From positions 1 to 64,000 of the forward strand of contig CAINDP010000135.1 of the NCBI GenBank assembly GCA_903847405.1: DNA of 64,000 bases, in the 5' to 3' direction. Each line of letters starts with the position of its first letter. The first letter of the stretch is position 1. The notes beneath the pieces are model-generated. The model did not search any database and was not told the origin of the DNA. It worked only from the letters and a program-made list of their open reading frames with translations. The translations under genes were made by a program, and so were the position numbers. Source of the DNA: an uncultured Myxococcales bacterium (lineage in GTDB: Bacteria; Myxococcota_A; UBA9042; DTJE01). Shown piece after piece: positions 8,765 to 16,587 of the stretch.

Positions 8765-9964
8765 CTACATCGAGCAGTCGGACGACTCGCTGACCAGGGC
8801 GTAAGAGATCCGGGTGGTCACGCGGAGGGCAGGCAGCGACGGGTCGGTGATGACCCTGATTTCATACATGGTTTCCTTGCCCTGGCCTTCCTTCCACTGG
8901 TTCTTCTGCCCCTGGCTGACGTAGGCATACCAGAAGGTGTATCCCTTGCCGTTGTCCTCGGGGTGGAAGATCGACACCGGGGACGCCACCAGCGGGCATG
9001 AACCGGGGCAGAAGGTTCCGATCCAGCCGTTGAACTGCGCCTGGAACAACATCGGATCGGGCACGCCCCGCGTCTTGGCATCCGTCTCGTCCGCCCAGCG
9101 GAACTCGGCCAGCATCTTGGCGTGCTGGCACATGTCCGCGTCGTACTCGCCGACGCGATCGTGGGTCGAGAACACCAGTTCCGTATGGGTGGAATCCACG
9201 ACGGCGATCTTCCGTCCGACGACCACGCCGTCCACCGGTTCGCCCCAGTCCTCGGAGCCTTCCTGCCCCAGGTCGACGCCCAGTTCCGGACTCTTCGCAT
9301 CGACGACGCCCAGGCTGGGATGGACCCAGACCTCGCCGGTGAACGTGTAGCCGCGAAGGACCTCGGGAAGGGCGTCCCCGTCAAACGTGAACGTCCCCTG
9401 GAAATGCCGGCAGCCCGTCACCGAACCCAGCGCCTTGGAGGCCACCGTGACGTTTTCCGCCACCAGGGAGTAGGTCGCATCCACGGTCGCGGTCCGCGGA
9501 GTGGGGTCCCCGGGCGCCGTCAGCGTGGCCGTGACCTGCCGCGTCTGGGGCACATTCAGCGGGGGATTCAACGCCACCACCGCCGGCGGGTCGATGACGC
9601 CCGAGGTGCCGGATGCGTACTGGAAACCGCCCACCGTGAGGGTTTCGGTGCCGATGCCGCTGATGTAGGTGACGAACCCCGGGGAGGTCGCGTCCAGCCG
9701 GGAGCCCGCGGGGATGTCATAGCCGACCTTGAACGTCGAATATGTCCGGCCGCCCAGGGTTTTTTCACCCACCACACCGACCTGGAACTGGCTGGTCGAA
9801 ACCGTCGGCATCTGCCCCACCGCGTTCATGATGGTGGTCGGGGTATAGGTCCCGAACGGTTCCCGCGGATCCGGAACCCCGCCGGAGGGGTCACCGCAGG
9901 CGGCCAGGACGGGCAGGGCGATTGCGACCAGTCGCAGCAGGAACCGGTTCGTGTGCCGATGCAT
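8765..9964 (-). CDS. Predicted lipoprotein, function unknown
   Basis: 399 aa. It begins with a lipoprotein signal: Arg-rich n-region, Leu/Val/Ala core and lipobox LAAC (Cys near residue 22), followed by a Gly/Pro/Asp stretch. The rest is Thr/Val/Gly-rich and looks like beta-sandwich or secreted-protein sequence; I recognise no enzyme motif. ATG 9964 is preceded by GGGGAAG. A TATACT -10-like hexamer lies at 10016-10011 without a convincing -35. It is the last of three successive minus-strand lipoprotein genes. Surface or periplasmic location is inferred from the signal. Confidence 0.8.
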   Translation of the reverse strand: MHRHTNRFLLRLVAIALPVLAACGDPSGGVPDPREPFGTYTPTTIMNAVGQMPTVSTSQFQVGVVGEKTLGGRTYSTFKVGYDIPAGSRLDATSPGFVTYISGIGTETLTVGGFQYASGTSGVIDPPAVVALNPPLNVPQTRQVTATLTAPGDPTPRTATVDATYSLVAENVTVASKALGSVTGCRHFQGTFTFDGDALPEVLRGYTFTGEVWVHPSLGVVDAKSPELGVDLGQEGSEDWGEPVDGVVVGRKIAVVDSTHTELVFSTHDRVGEYDADMCQHAKMLAEFRWADETDAKTRGVPDPMLFQAQFNGWIGTFCPGSCPLVASPVSIFHPEDNGKGYTFWYAYVSQGQKNQWKEGQGKETMYEIRVITDPSLPALRVTTRISYALVSESSDCSM

Positions 9965-10073
9965 CTGTCTTCCCCTGTGAGGAATGGCCATGGTTCTGTA
10001 CGTGACGGGCAGTATAACGGGTGTTCCGGCGCGAAGGAAGGCCGCGCCGGGACTCCGTTGGGGACCGATCGGA

Positions 10074-10937
10074 CTAGGGCGCGAGGCACTCGGCACAGTC
10101 CCGAAGCCCCAGGAGGCCTGCGCCCGTGGCGATGTCGGTCACCACCTCGGCGGGGAGGCCCCAGACTGTGCCCGGTCCGTGCCGGCGCCAGTCCACCTGA
10201 CCCGAGGCTCCATCGAGCGGGATCGGGATGGGGAATCCCTCGGGGTCGGTGGACAGGGGAACGATCCCGCCATGGAAGGTGCACTCGATGCTCTGCTCGT
10301 CCGGATCGTCCACGGTGCGAAACGACAGGGATTCGCTGGATTTGGCGGAAGGCGCGGGGGAGATGCAGTACGACACGGAGACGTTCCGGCCGACGATCCC
10401 GTCCAGGAAATCCTGGTGAACGGCGGTCCCGCCGGAAGTGATGCGGGACTTGCCTGCAATGAACCGAAGGTACGTGCAGCGCGTGGAGTCCAGCATCTGG
10501 GTGTGATCCGGGGGGTCGGGTTGAGGCTGAACGAGCACCACGAACCGGGTCGGAACCTGGATCATGGAGTCGAAGAATCCGGTGCCTTGAGTGACGTCCG
10601 GGCCAGGCCCCACGCTGGAAACAAGCGTGTTGACGACGACGTGGGCGTACCCGGCGGGAACGCACAGTCCCTCGGTGCAGGTTTCCCCGAGTGGGCACAG
10701 TCCGCAGGTGCTCCCGCAGGCGTCGTCCCCGCATTCCCGGGTGCCGCATGCAGGATCACAGACGTCCCCGTCGGGGGGCGCATCCGGAGTCTGCAAGAGG
10801 TCCAAAGCAAGGTCCAAAGCAAGGTCCGGAGAAGGATCCGGAGCGAGGTCCGGGGAGGCTCCGGAGCCTGGCCCACAACCTTCCGTGACGGCTGTCAGCG
10901 CGATCACCAGCGACAGCAGCAAGGCCTGTGCAATCAT
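10074..10937 (-). CDS. Predicted lipoprotein with Asp/Leu/Pro repeats and Cys-rich module
   Basis: 287 aa. A hydrophobic signal segment ends near Cys21 (TEGC, a weak but possible lipobox). Next comes a low-complexity linker of short Asp-Leu-Ala/Pro repeats, encoded by imperfect 12-bp repeats at about 10798-10870. A module with about nine Cys (GTRECGDDACGS and similar) follows, of a kind common in secreted proteins of Myxococcota. The C-terminal ~170 residues are unrecognised. The open frame extends to 11156, but the signal peptide and the neighbouring gene support ATG 10937. Confidence 0.75.
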   Translation of the reverse strand: MIAQALLLSLVIALTAVTEGCGPGSGASPDLAPDPSPDLALDLALDLLQTPDAPPDGDVCDPACGTRECGDDACGSTCGLCPLGETCTEGLCVPAGYAHVVVNTLVSSVGPGPDVTQGTGFFDSMIQVPTRFVVLVQPQPDPPDHTQMLDSTRCTYLRFIAGKSRITSGGTAVHQDFLDGIVGRNVSVSYCISPAPSAKSSESLSFRTVDDPDEQSIECTFHGGIVPLSTDPEGFPIPIPLDGASGQVDWRRHGPGTVWGLPAEVVTDIATGAGLLGLRDCAECLAP

Positions 10938-11008
10938 CGGAAATGCTCCGGAGCGCCTGGGGGGCGAGTATCGCACGATCAACGACGGGCGGTTCCAGGG
11001 AGGCAGGG

Positions 11009-11434
11009 CTATTCCAGCGTGAACGTGTGCGACGCGACGAACGTTTCCTTCCCGATGTCGATGATGGTCTGGACCAGGTACGCGTCCACCACGTAGGTGC
11101 CGGGTGTCGAAACGGGGAACTGCGACAGACAGATGTGGGCGTCCGCGCTGGCGCACGCGGCGAAGTCCTTGTTCGTGATGTCGTTGAAGTACAGCCGGAC
11201 GAAGCGCCCGTCGAAGTTGGCCGACGACTCCATCCGGAACGTCAGCATCGAGGTCGTCGCGACCTCGAACGTGTCGGACTCGCCGGTCAGCGAGAACCCG
11301 TTTCCGCCGAAGCCGGTCCCGAAGGCGAGGCTGTCCCTGAAGCCGTCCGTCGACAGGGCGTTCTCCGAGTCGCAGGCCGAAAAGGCCATCATTCCGGCCA
11401 GCGCGAACAGGATCACCAGCATCGTCTTGCGCAT
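11009..11434 (-). CDS. Small predicted lipoprotein
   Basis: 141 aa. The signal is typical: MRK, a hydrophobic core and lipobox FSAC (Cys near residue 21). The mature part is rich in Ser/Thr/Phe/Gly, looks all-beta, and has two further Cys. A GTG two codons upstream is possible, but ATG 11434 has GAGG at proper spacing. It is the first of three lipoprotein genes on this strand. Function is unknown. Confidence 0.75.
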   Translation of the reverse strand: MRKTMLVILFALAGMMAFSACDSENALSTDGFRDSLAFGTGFGGNGFSLTGESDTFEVATTSMLTFRMESSANFDGRFVRLYFNDITNKDFAACASADAHICLSQFPVSTPGTYVVDAYLVQTIIDIGKETFVASHTFTLE

Positions 11435-11517
11435 GGGCACCTCATGGATTCGTTGTGGATGCTAGCATGGGCGGAGCCCCGGCTCCAGGCTCCCGGTTGG
11501 GGCTTGCTGATCCCCGC

Positions 11518-11896
11518 TCAGGCGGCAAGCACCGTCTTGACGATGAGTCCCACTCCTACGGCGACCATGGAAGACATGAGCGTCCCGATCAGGACGTATT
11601 CCGCGAAATCCCGCTGGTCGAGTTCCTTGAAGCGCGTGAAGCTCTTGGCCGCCAGCACGAACCCGATCGCGGCGTACTGACCCAGGAGGATCAGGAGGTA
11701 GATGATTCCCCGCTCGAAGAGGCCGATGATGCGGCCCCGGTTGAATTCCCCGGTGTCCTCCGGCCTGGAAACCCACGGACTGGAACAGGACCATCGCAAC
11801 CCAGTCCCAGGCCTTCATCGGTTCGTCCCGGGTGACCAGCGGTACCCGGGCTGCCAGGACGGTGACCAGGTACCAGGCGAATCCCAACTCGTTCAT
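11518..11896 (-). pseudogene. Frameshifted membrane protein, DUF3307-like C terminus, partner of the SatD-like gene
   Basis: ATG 11896 overlaps the SatD-like stop by ATGA, and translation gives about 43 residues of membrane-type sequence up to about nt 11770. The frame then runs into shadow sequence. One frame over, translation continues to the stop at 11518 with a clear membrane C terminus: GRIIGLFERG, GQYAAIGFVLAAKSFTRF, then AEYVLIGTLMSS. From memory this matches the C-terminal half of the DUF3307 membrane proteins that often sit beside satD. Rejoining needs a one-base change near 11765-11800, giving about 125 aa, shorter than full DUF3307 proteins. It is either a decayed gene or a sequencing error in a short variant. 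Confidence 0.55.
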
Positions 11897-12558
11897 GCCA
11901 CCCTCATGGACGCGTCGAGCATCGTCCCGATATCCGACAGGATCCTTGCGATGGGCTTGATCGCATTCGCCTTGAACGATTTGTACACGGCTCGCTCCGA
12001 GATCCCGATTTCGGTCGCCATTCCCTTGACGATGCTCTTTCCGTACGACCCGCCATCGGTCCAGGGCTCCATTTCGACCAGCCTTCGCAGCATCTGGAAG
12101 CGCTTGCCATCCCACCCGGACAGGACGCTCGAAATGAGGTCGAGGCTGTCGGCGACGAGGGGACCGGGTTGGATCGCCGCTCCCGTGACCGCCAGCAGGC
12201 AGTTCCTGGTCTTCAGGCCGGTGATCGCGTCGCGAGCTTCGTGGAAGGCCGGGCCGTCCATTCCCAGAGCCTGCTGCGGGTTGATCCGGGTCACGATGGC
12301 GCCGGGGGACAGGGCAAAGCGGACCCGGACGGGGGAGAGCGCTTCGAGGATTCGGATGGCATCCCGGAGGGCAGGGGTCGCATCGCGATACACGGCCTGG
12401 AATTCGTCGCCCAGGGTGATGGTGTAGGGCGACGCGAGTTTGTCGGCGTGCTGCAGGTTCAATTCTTCCAGGACCCGTTCGAGCTTCTGCTGGACTCCCG
12501 CTCGGTCGGGAAGCCTGCGGGACAGGACGATATCGCCGATGACCACCAGGTGTTTCAT
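11893..12558 (-). CDS. SatD-like protein with C-terminal HTH-like segment
   Basis: 221 aa. The N terminus has the SatD-type GDIVLSRRL motif, then a region with TLGDEFQAVY that resembles a nucleotide-cyclase-like fold. Near residues 165-190, GMATEIGISERAVYKSF looks like a helix-turn-helix. SatD was named in the Streptococcus mutans sat (secretion and acid tolerance) locus, and its biochemical role is unclear to me. ATG 12558 is preceded by GAGGAA. The promoter upstream overlaps an array of 28-bp repeats, and the downstream membrane gene is coupled by ATGA. Autoregulation through the HTH is plausible but unproven. Confidence 0.75.
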   Translation of the reverse strand: MKHLVVIGDIVLSRRLPDRAGVQQKLERVLEELNLQHADKLASPYTITLGDEFQAVYRDATPALRDAIRILEALSPVRVRFALSPGAIVTRINPQQALGMDGPAFHEARDAITGLKTRNCLLAVTGAAIQPGPLVADSLDLISSVLSGWDGKRFQMLRRLVEMEPWTDGGSYGKSIVKGMATEIGISERAVYKSFKANAIKPIARILSDIGTMLDASMRVA

Positions 12559-12591
12559 GTGCGGTTCCTCCCCACCACCAAGGCATTCCAG

Positions 12592-12619
12592 ATTCTAACT
12601 GCGGACACTCGAAAAACAA
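12592..12619 (-). promoter_or_regulatory. Predicted promoter of the SatD-like gene
   Basis: On the minus strand a -10 TAGAAT (12597-12592) and a -35-like TTGTTT (12619-12614) are separated by 16 bp. The leader to ATG 12558 would be about 27 nt. The -35 and most of the spacer lie inside the first unit of the 28-bp repeat array, so a protein bound to the repeats would touch the promoter. Confidence 0.5.
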
Positions 12620-12684
12620 GAACCGTGGAGGTACGGAAAGAAAAAAAGAACCGAAAAGGTACAGAGAAGAAAATAGAACCTCCA
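12601..12684. repeat. Three tandem 28-bp imperfect direct repeats upstream of the SatD-like gene
   Basis: Units start at 12601, 12629 and 12657. Read on the plus strand each has about 24 conserved positions, a (A)GGTAC-like start, a purine-rich A tract and GAACC at the end, then 4 variable bases. Units 2 and 3 agree at 19 of 24 positions; units 1 and 2 at 14 of 24. The block is strikingly A-rich and purine-biased against the surrounding GC-rich DNA. It looks like a regulatory operator array. There are no spacers, so it is not CRISPR. Confidence 0.7.
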
Positions 12685-12825
12685 TGGTCCTGTAGTGGCT
12701 GGAGGTCCAACCGACGCCTTCTGCCACATGGACACGCGCGCCGCCGGGAAATCCATGCCATAGTCTGGGCCGGAGGGGCCACCGGGCCCGGTCGTGGGAA
12801 GTCGTCGTCGGAAACAGGAGCCGAG

Positions 12826-13575
12826 ATGGATGTTGGAGTGATCATCGACCTGGAGACCACCGGGTTCGATCCGTTGCAGGATCGCGTGGTGGAAGTCGGG
12901 ATGCTGGAGTTCGTCCTGACCTCCGCGCCCGACGGGGCGACCGGTGCGGGGCTGCGGGCCGACATGGTGGGCGCCTACTCCGGCCTGGAGGATCCCGGGC
13001 AACCGCTGCCCCAGGGCGTGGCCGAGTTGACGGGGCTTTCGGATGCGGTCCTGGCCGGGCGCGTGGTCGACTGGGACCAGGTTCGCCGGATGCTGACCCG
13101 GGCCAGCGTCGTGATCGCGCACAATGCGGCGTTCGACCGGTCATTCCTGGAGCGGCGTCCCGAACTGGCCGGGCTGGACCTGCACTGGGCGTGCTCCATC
13201 AAGCACATCAACTGGCACCGGCACGGCTTCAAGACCCGGGCGCTGAACTACCTGGCCGCGGACCACGGGTTCGTGAACCCCTTCGCGCACCGGGCCCTGT
13301 TCGACTGTGCGACCACCTTCCGCCTGGTGACGCCCTACATGGAGGAACTGATCCGGCGCAGCCACCTGCGCGAGTTCCTGATCAGCGCCACCGGATCGCC
13401 CTTCGAAACCAAGGACATCCTGCGTGCCCAGGGATACCGCTGGAATCCGGATGCCCGGGTCTGGGCCAAGGCCGTTCTGGAAGACGAACTGGACGAGGAG
13501 CGGGCCTTCCTGGCGGCCGAAGTCTACAAGGGGGCGTCGCGGCACCGGGAAGAGGAAGTCGGCGGCAGGGTTTGA
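12826..13575 (+). CDS. DnaQ-like DEDDh 3'-5' exonuclease
   Basis: 249 aa. The exonuclease motifs are complete: Asp8 and Glu10 in IDLETTG, HNAAFD (His99, Asp104), and His155 with Asp160 in HRALFD. This is the epsilon-subunit/RNase T class. The C-terminal ~60 residues (GYRWNPDARVWAK) form a small extra domain seen on some stand-alone DnaQ-like nucleases. The open frame runs upstream to 12169, but only as a shadow of the SatD-like gene; ATG 12826 has AGGAG. It probably acts in proofreading or repair rather than as the main epsilon subunit. Confidence 0.88.
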   Translation: MDVGVIIDLETTGFDPLQDRVVEVGMLEFVLTSAPDGATGAGLRADMVGAYSGLEDPGQPLPQGVAELTGLSDAVLAGRVVDWDQVRRMLTRASVVIAHNAAFDRSFLERRPELAGLDLHWACSIKHINWHRHGFKTRALNYLAADHGFVNPFAHRALFDCATTFRLVTPYMEELIRRSHLREFLISATGSPFETKDILRAQGYRWNPDARVWAKAVLEDELDEERAFLAAEVYKGASRHREEEVGGRV

Positions 13576-13647
13576 TCGCCCGGGTCCGGCCGCGCCCCTG
13601 TGGTTCCCCGCTGGTACAATGAAACCCGCATCACGTGAGGCCTCGCG

Positions 13648-14517
13648 ATGGCGACTCCCTTCTGGCGGGCTTCCGTTCTTTTCGTGGCGCTGGTGACCGC
13701 GGGGTGCTGGTCCTCGGAATCGACCAGCCTCGATGATGCTGCGACCTCACAGGACATCGCGGGCGAAGTTGCATCGGACGTCTTGCTGGAGTTCCCGTCC
13801 GACAATGCGCCCCCCGCCGACCTCCTCAGCGATTCCCAGGACGACTTCCCGCCCGTCCAGTGCGGAATCCCCTACCCGATCTTCCCGTGGTTCGACCGCA
13901 AGTGCTCGCAGGACACGGACTGCGCGGTGGTCTTCCACCAGGTCGACTGCTGCGGCACCCTTACGGCGGTGGGCATCAACGCTGCGGGGGTCGAGGGGTT
14001 CAAAGCGGCCGAGACGATCTGCGACGGTCAATACCCGGCGTGCGGTTGTGCGGAAGGCCCAACCACCGCGGCCGACGGCAACTGGGCGTTCGGCGCCGAA
14101 GCGTTCGGGGCGTGGTGTCACGACGGCGACTGCTTCAGTTTCGTGAAAGTCCCCGGGCCGCCCTGGGCCGGCATCGTCTGCGGCAGCGGTCAGGGGACGT
14201 GTCGTCCGGGGGACGAGGTCTGTTGCGTGACGTCGTCGCCGATGGGCCAGGCGTGCCTGAAGGTCGCGACCCCTTGCGGCGACACGAACTTCGCCGTGGC
14301 CTGCGACGGCCCCGAGGACTGCGGTCCCGGAGGCGCCTGCTGCGACCCGTCCGGCGTCAGCACCGGCAACTTCTGCGCGACCGGCGGGGGGTGCCTGGCC
14401 CTGGAACTGACGGTGTGTCATGTCGATGCGGACTGTGGCGACGGAAACGCCTGCTGCCCCGTGACGTTCATGGGGTGGGCGCACAGGACCTGCCAGGCGG
14501 GGCGCACCTGCCACTGA
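13648..14517 (+). CDS. Cys-rich predicted lipoprotein
   Basis: 289 aa. The lipobox TAGC (Cys near residue 20) is followed by an Asp/Ser/Ala linker of about 45 residues and then a mature region with more than 20 Cys. Many occur in CC pairs or DCG-type motifs (such as DEVCCVTS and GGACCDPS), which suggests several disulfide-bonded modules. No catalytic motif is seen. A TACAAT -10-like hexamer lies at 13615-13620, about 20 nt before a likely transcript start, without a clear -35. Probably a cell-surface lipoprotein of unknown role. Confidence 0.8.
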   Translation: MATPFWRASVLFVALVTAGCWSSESTSLDDAATSQDIAGEVASDVLLEFPSDNAPPADLLSDSQDDFPPVQCGIPYPIFPWFDRKCSQDTDCAVVFHQVDCCGTLTAVGINAAGVEGFKAAETICDGQYPACGCAEGPTTAADGNWAFGAEAFGAWCHDGDCFSFVKVPGPPWAGIVCGSGQGTCRPGDEVCCVTSSPMGQACLKVATPCGDTNFAVACDGPEDCGPGGACCDPSGVSTGNFCATGGGCLALELTVCHVDADCGDGNACCPVTFMGWAHRTCQAGRTCH

Positions 14518-14529
14518 TTCCCCGTCCCC

Positions 14530-14856
14530 TCACCCCTCCCCCGGCGTGACCAACTTCAGCCCGACGATCCCGGCCAGGATCAACCCGACGCACAGCAGGC
14601 GCGGCCAGGAGGCGGACTCGCCGAAGAGGACGATCCCCAGGGCCACCGTGCCGATGGCGCCGATGCCGGTCCAGACGGCGTAGGCGGTTCCCAGGGGCAG
14701 GCTTTTCACGGCGATGCCCAGGAGGACCACGCTGAGGACCATGGCGGCGACGGTCGCGGCCGTGGGCAGGGGCCGCGTGAAGCCGGCGGTGTACTTCAGG
14801 CCGACGGCCCAGGCGACCTCGCACAGACCCGCCAGGAACAGGATGACCCAGGGCAT
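14530..14856 (-). CDS. SMR-family guanidinium exporter (Gdx/SugE type)
   Basis: 108 aa with four membrane helices, the size of small multidrug resistance proteins. The essential Glu is in [13 protein letters not shown] in helix 1. The [17 protein letters not shown] segment and the GLKYTAGF motif are typical of the Gdx (formerly SugE) subtype, which exports guanidinium in exchange for protons as an antiparallel homodimer. The start at ATG 14856 gives the family's normal length; the longer frame to 14919 has no family match. I looked for a guanidine riboswitch upstream and saw none. Confidence 0.9.
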   Translation of the reverse strand: MPWVILFLAGLCEVAWAVGLKYTAGFTRPLPTAATVAAMVLSVVLLGIAVKSLPLGTAYAVWTGIGAIGTVALGIVLFGESASWPRLLCVGLILAGIVGLKLVTPGEG

Positions 14857-14992
14857 GAGGCCTCCATCAATGCAGGGGGCAGCGGCGACGTCCGCGCGCC
14901 TTCGGGCGAAATGTACCACGCAGGGCCGGGGTGCATCCTTGAGGTTTCACGGAGTGCTGTTATCCTTGTTACCCGTTGCACGGAAAACCTGC

Positions 14993-16462
14993 ATGAAGGT
15001 TCGACGGCCCGGATCGGAATCCCGCGGGCTCCCGCTCCTGCTGATGCTCGCAGTGATTGGTCAAGGAACCGCCTGCGCGGGCGGGGTCCCGGCCGAAAGC
15101 GTCGGCACGGACGTCCGGACCTCGCGCCTGGACCTTTCGTACGCGCCCCAGGGCGGGGATGCCGCCGCGGCGGATCCGGACGCGGCGGATGCCCAGGTCG
15201 GCGAGCCCGGTCCCGGGAACACGGAAGCCGGCGCCGAAGCGTCGGGATGCGTCGACCCCATCGACTGGCAGTGCATCGACAACTCCGCCGCCCAGCGGTG
15301 CACCCAGGGGCACATCGAAATCCGCGAATGCGGCGAGTCCGAAACCTGTGACGGCGGCATCTGCTTCCCGTTCTGCCCCGTGGGCACGGCCAACTGCAGC
15401 CACGTTCTGTCCGACGGCTGCAACGTCGACACGACCTCGGACCCGGCACACTGCGGCAACTGCGTCACGAATTGCGGCGATGCGGACTGTGTTCAGGGCG
15501 CCTGCGCCTGCGCGTCGGCGTCGCAGACGGCCACCCGGAGCCCCCTGGACATGTACATCATGATGGACCAGTCGTCCTCGATGGACGAAGCCACGGGGTC
15601 CGGCCTCAGCAAGTGGGACGCCGTGTCCCAGGCGCTGCGGGCCTTCGTCGCGGACGCCGGTTCCGCGGGAATCGGCGTGGGCATCCAGTACTTCCCGATC
15701 ATCACCGGCGGCTGGTTGTTCGAAACCGAATCCTGCGACGTGGCCGACTACGCCCAGGCGGAAACGGCGATCCAGGTGCTCCCGGGCAATGCCACCGCGA
15801 TCATCAACTCGATGAATTCCCACAGTCCCTACGGCAATACGCCCACGCACCCGGCGCTGAAGGGGGCCGTGGACCATGCCCGGGCCCACGCGCTGGCCCA
15901 CCCGACCCACACCGTCGTGGTGGTGCTGGCGACGGACGGGGAACCGACCGAGTGCGACCCGCAGGACATCCCGACGATCGCGACGGTCGCATCGACGGCG
16001 GCCGCCGGGACGCCGGGGGTCCTGACGTTCGTGGTGGGGGTGGGATCGCTGCTGACCAGCCTGGACCGGATCGCCGTGGCGGGCGGTACGCACAGCGCCT
16101 TCGTGGTCGATCAGGGCGGCAACGTGGTGCAGCAGTTCGCGGCGGCTCTGCAGGCGATCCAGGGCCAGGCGCTGGGATGCACCTACGCGATTCCGGCCCC
16201 CACGAACGGGCAGGCGTTGAACTACGAAAAGGTCAACGTGCAGGTGACCTTGGGCGGCGCGCCCCCGGCGCAATTGGGGTACGTCGAGACCACCGCCGCC
16301 TGTGCGGCCAGTGGCGGTTGGACCTATGACGATCCGGTCCAGCCCAACAAGATCCTGCTGTGCCCCGCAACGTGCACCGGCGTCACCGGCGACGCCACGG
16401 CGAAGGTGGACATCCTGCTGGGGTGCACCCGAACGGTCACGCCGCCGGACACGCACCACTAG
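14993..16462 (+). CDS. Exported VWA-domain lipoprotein
   Basis: 489 aa. The signal peptide ends in GTAC, a possible lipobox (Cys near residue 28). An Ala/Asp/Pro linker follows, then a Cys-rich region (DGCNVDTTSDPAHCGNC). From about residue 187 there is a VWA domain with an intact MIDAS: DQSSSM, a Thr in GNTPTHPAL and ATDGEPTE. The tail has further Cys. The architecture is common for Myxococcota surface proteins and suggests metal-dependent adhesion or protein binding outside the cell. The start was chosen because the signal peptide begins there; the frame is open from 14714. Confidence 0.85.
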   Translation: MKVRRPGSESRGLPLLLMLAVIGQGTACAGGVPAESVGTDVRTSRLDLSYAPQGGDAAAADPDAADAQVGEPGPGNTEAGAEASGCVDPIDWQCIDNSAAQRCTQGHIEIRECGESETCDGGICFPFCPVGTANCSHVLSDGCNVDTTSDPAHCGNCVTNCGDADCVQGACACASASQTATRSPLDMYIMMDQSSSMDEATGSGLSKWDAVSQALRAFVADAGSAGIGVGIQYFPIITGGWLFETESCDVADYAQAETAIQVLPGNATAIINSMNSHSPYGNTPTHPALKGAVDHARAHALAHPTHTVVVVLATDGEPTECDPQDIPTIATVASTAAAGTPGVLTFVVGVGSLLTSLDRIAVAGGTHSAFVVDQGGNVVQQFAAALQAIQGQALGCTYAIPAPTNGQALNYEKVNVQVTLGGAPPAQLGYVETTAACAASGGWTYDDPVQPNKILLCPATCTGVTGDATAKVDILLGCTRTVTPPDTHH

Positions 16463-16587
16463 GCGCTGGGCGGGGAATCCTGCCCCGGTTGCTTCCTCCT
16501 CCCGCCCCTGCCTTTTTGCATTACCCCCCCCGTGCTGACGTTGCGATAGACTCCGCCTCCTGTGACAGCGATGGCGACGGATCCGCG

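Noticed and set aside
12601-12684. CRISPR array
   Set aside because: 28-bp units abut with only four variable bases and no unique spacers; no cas genes.
14857-14990. Guanidine riboswitch upstream of the Gdx/SugE gene
   Set aside because: Neither the ykkC-I core nor paired ACGR loops of mini-ykkC could be found by eye.
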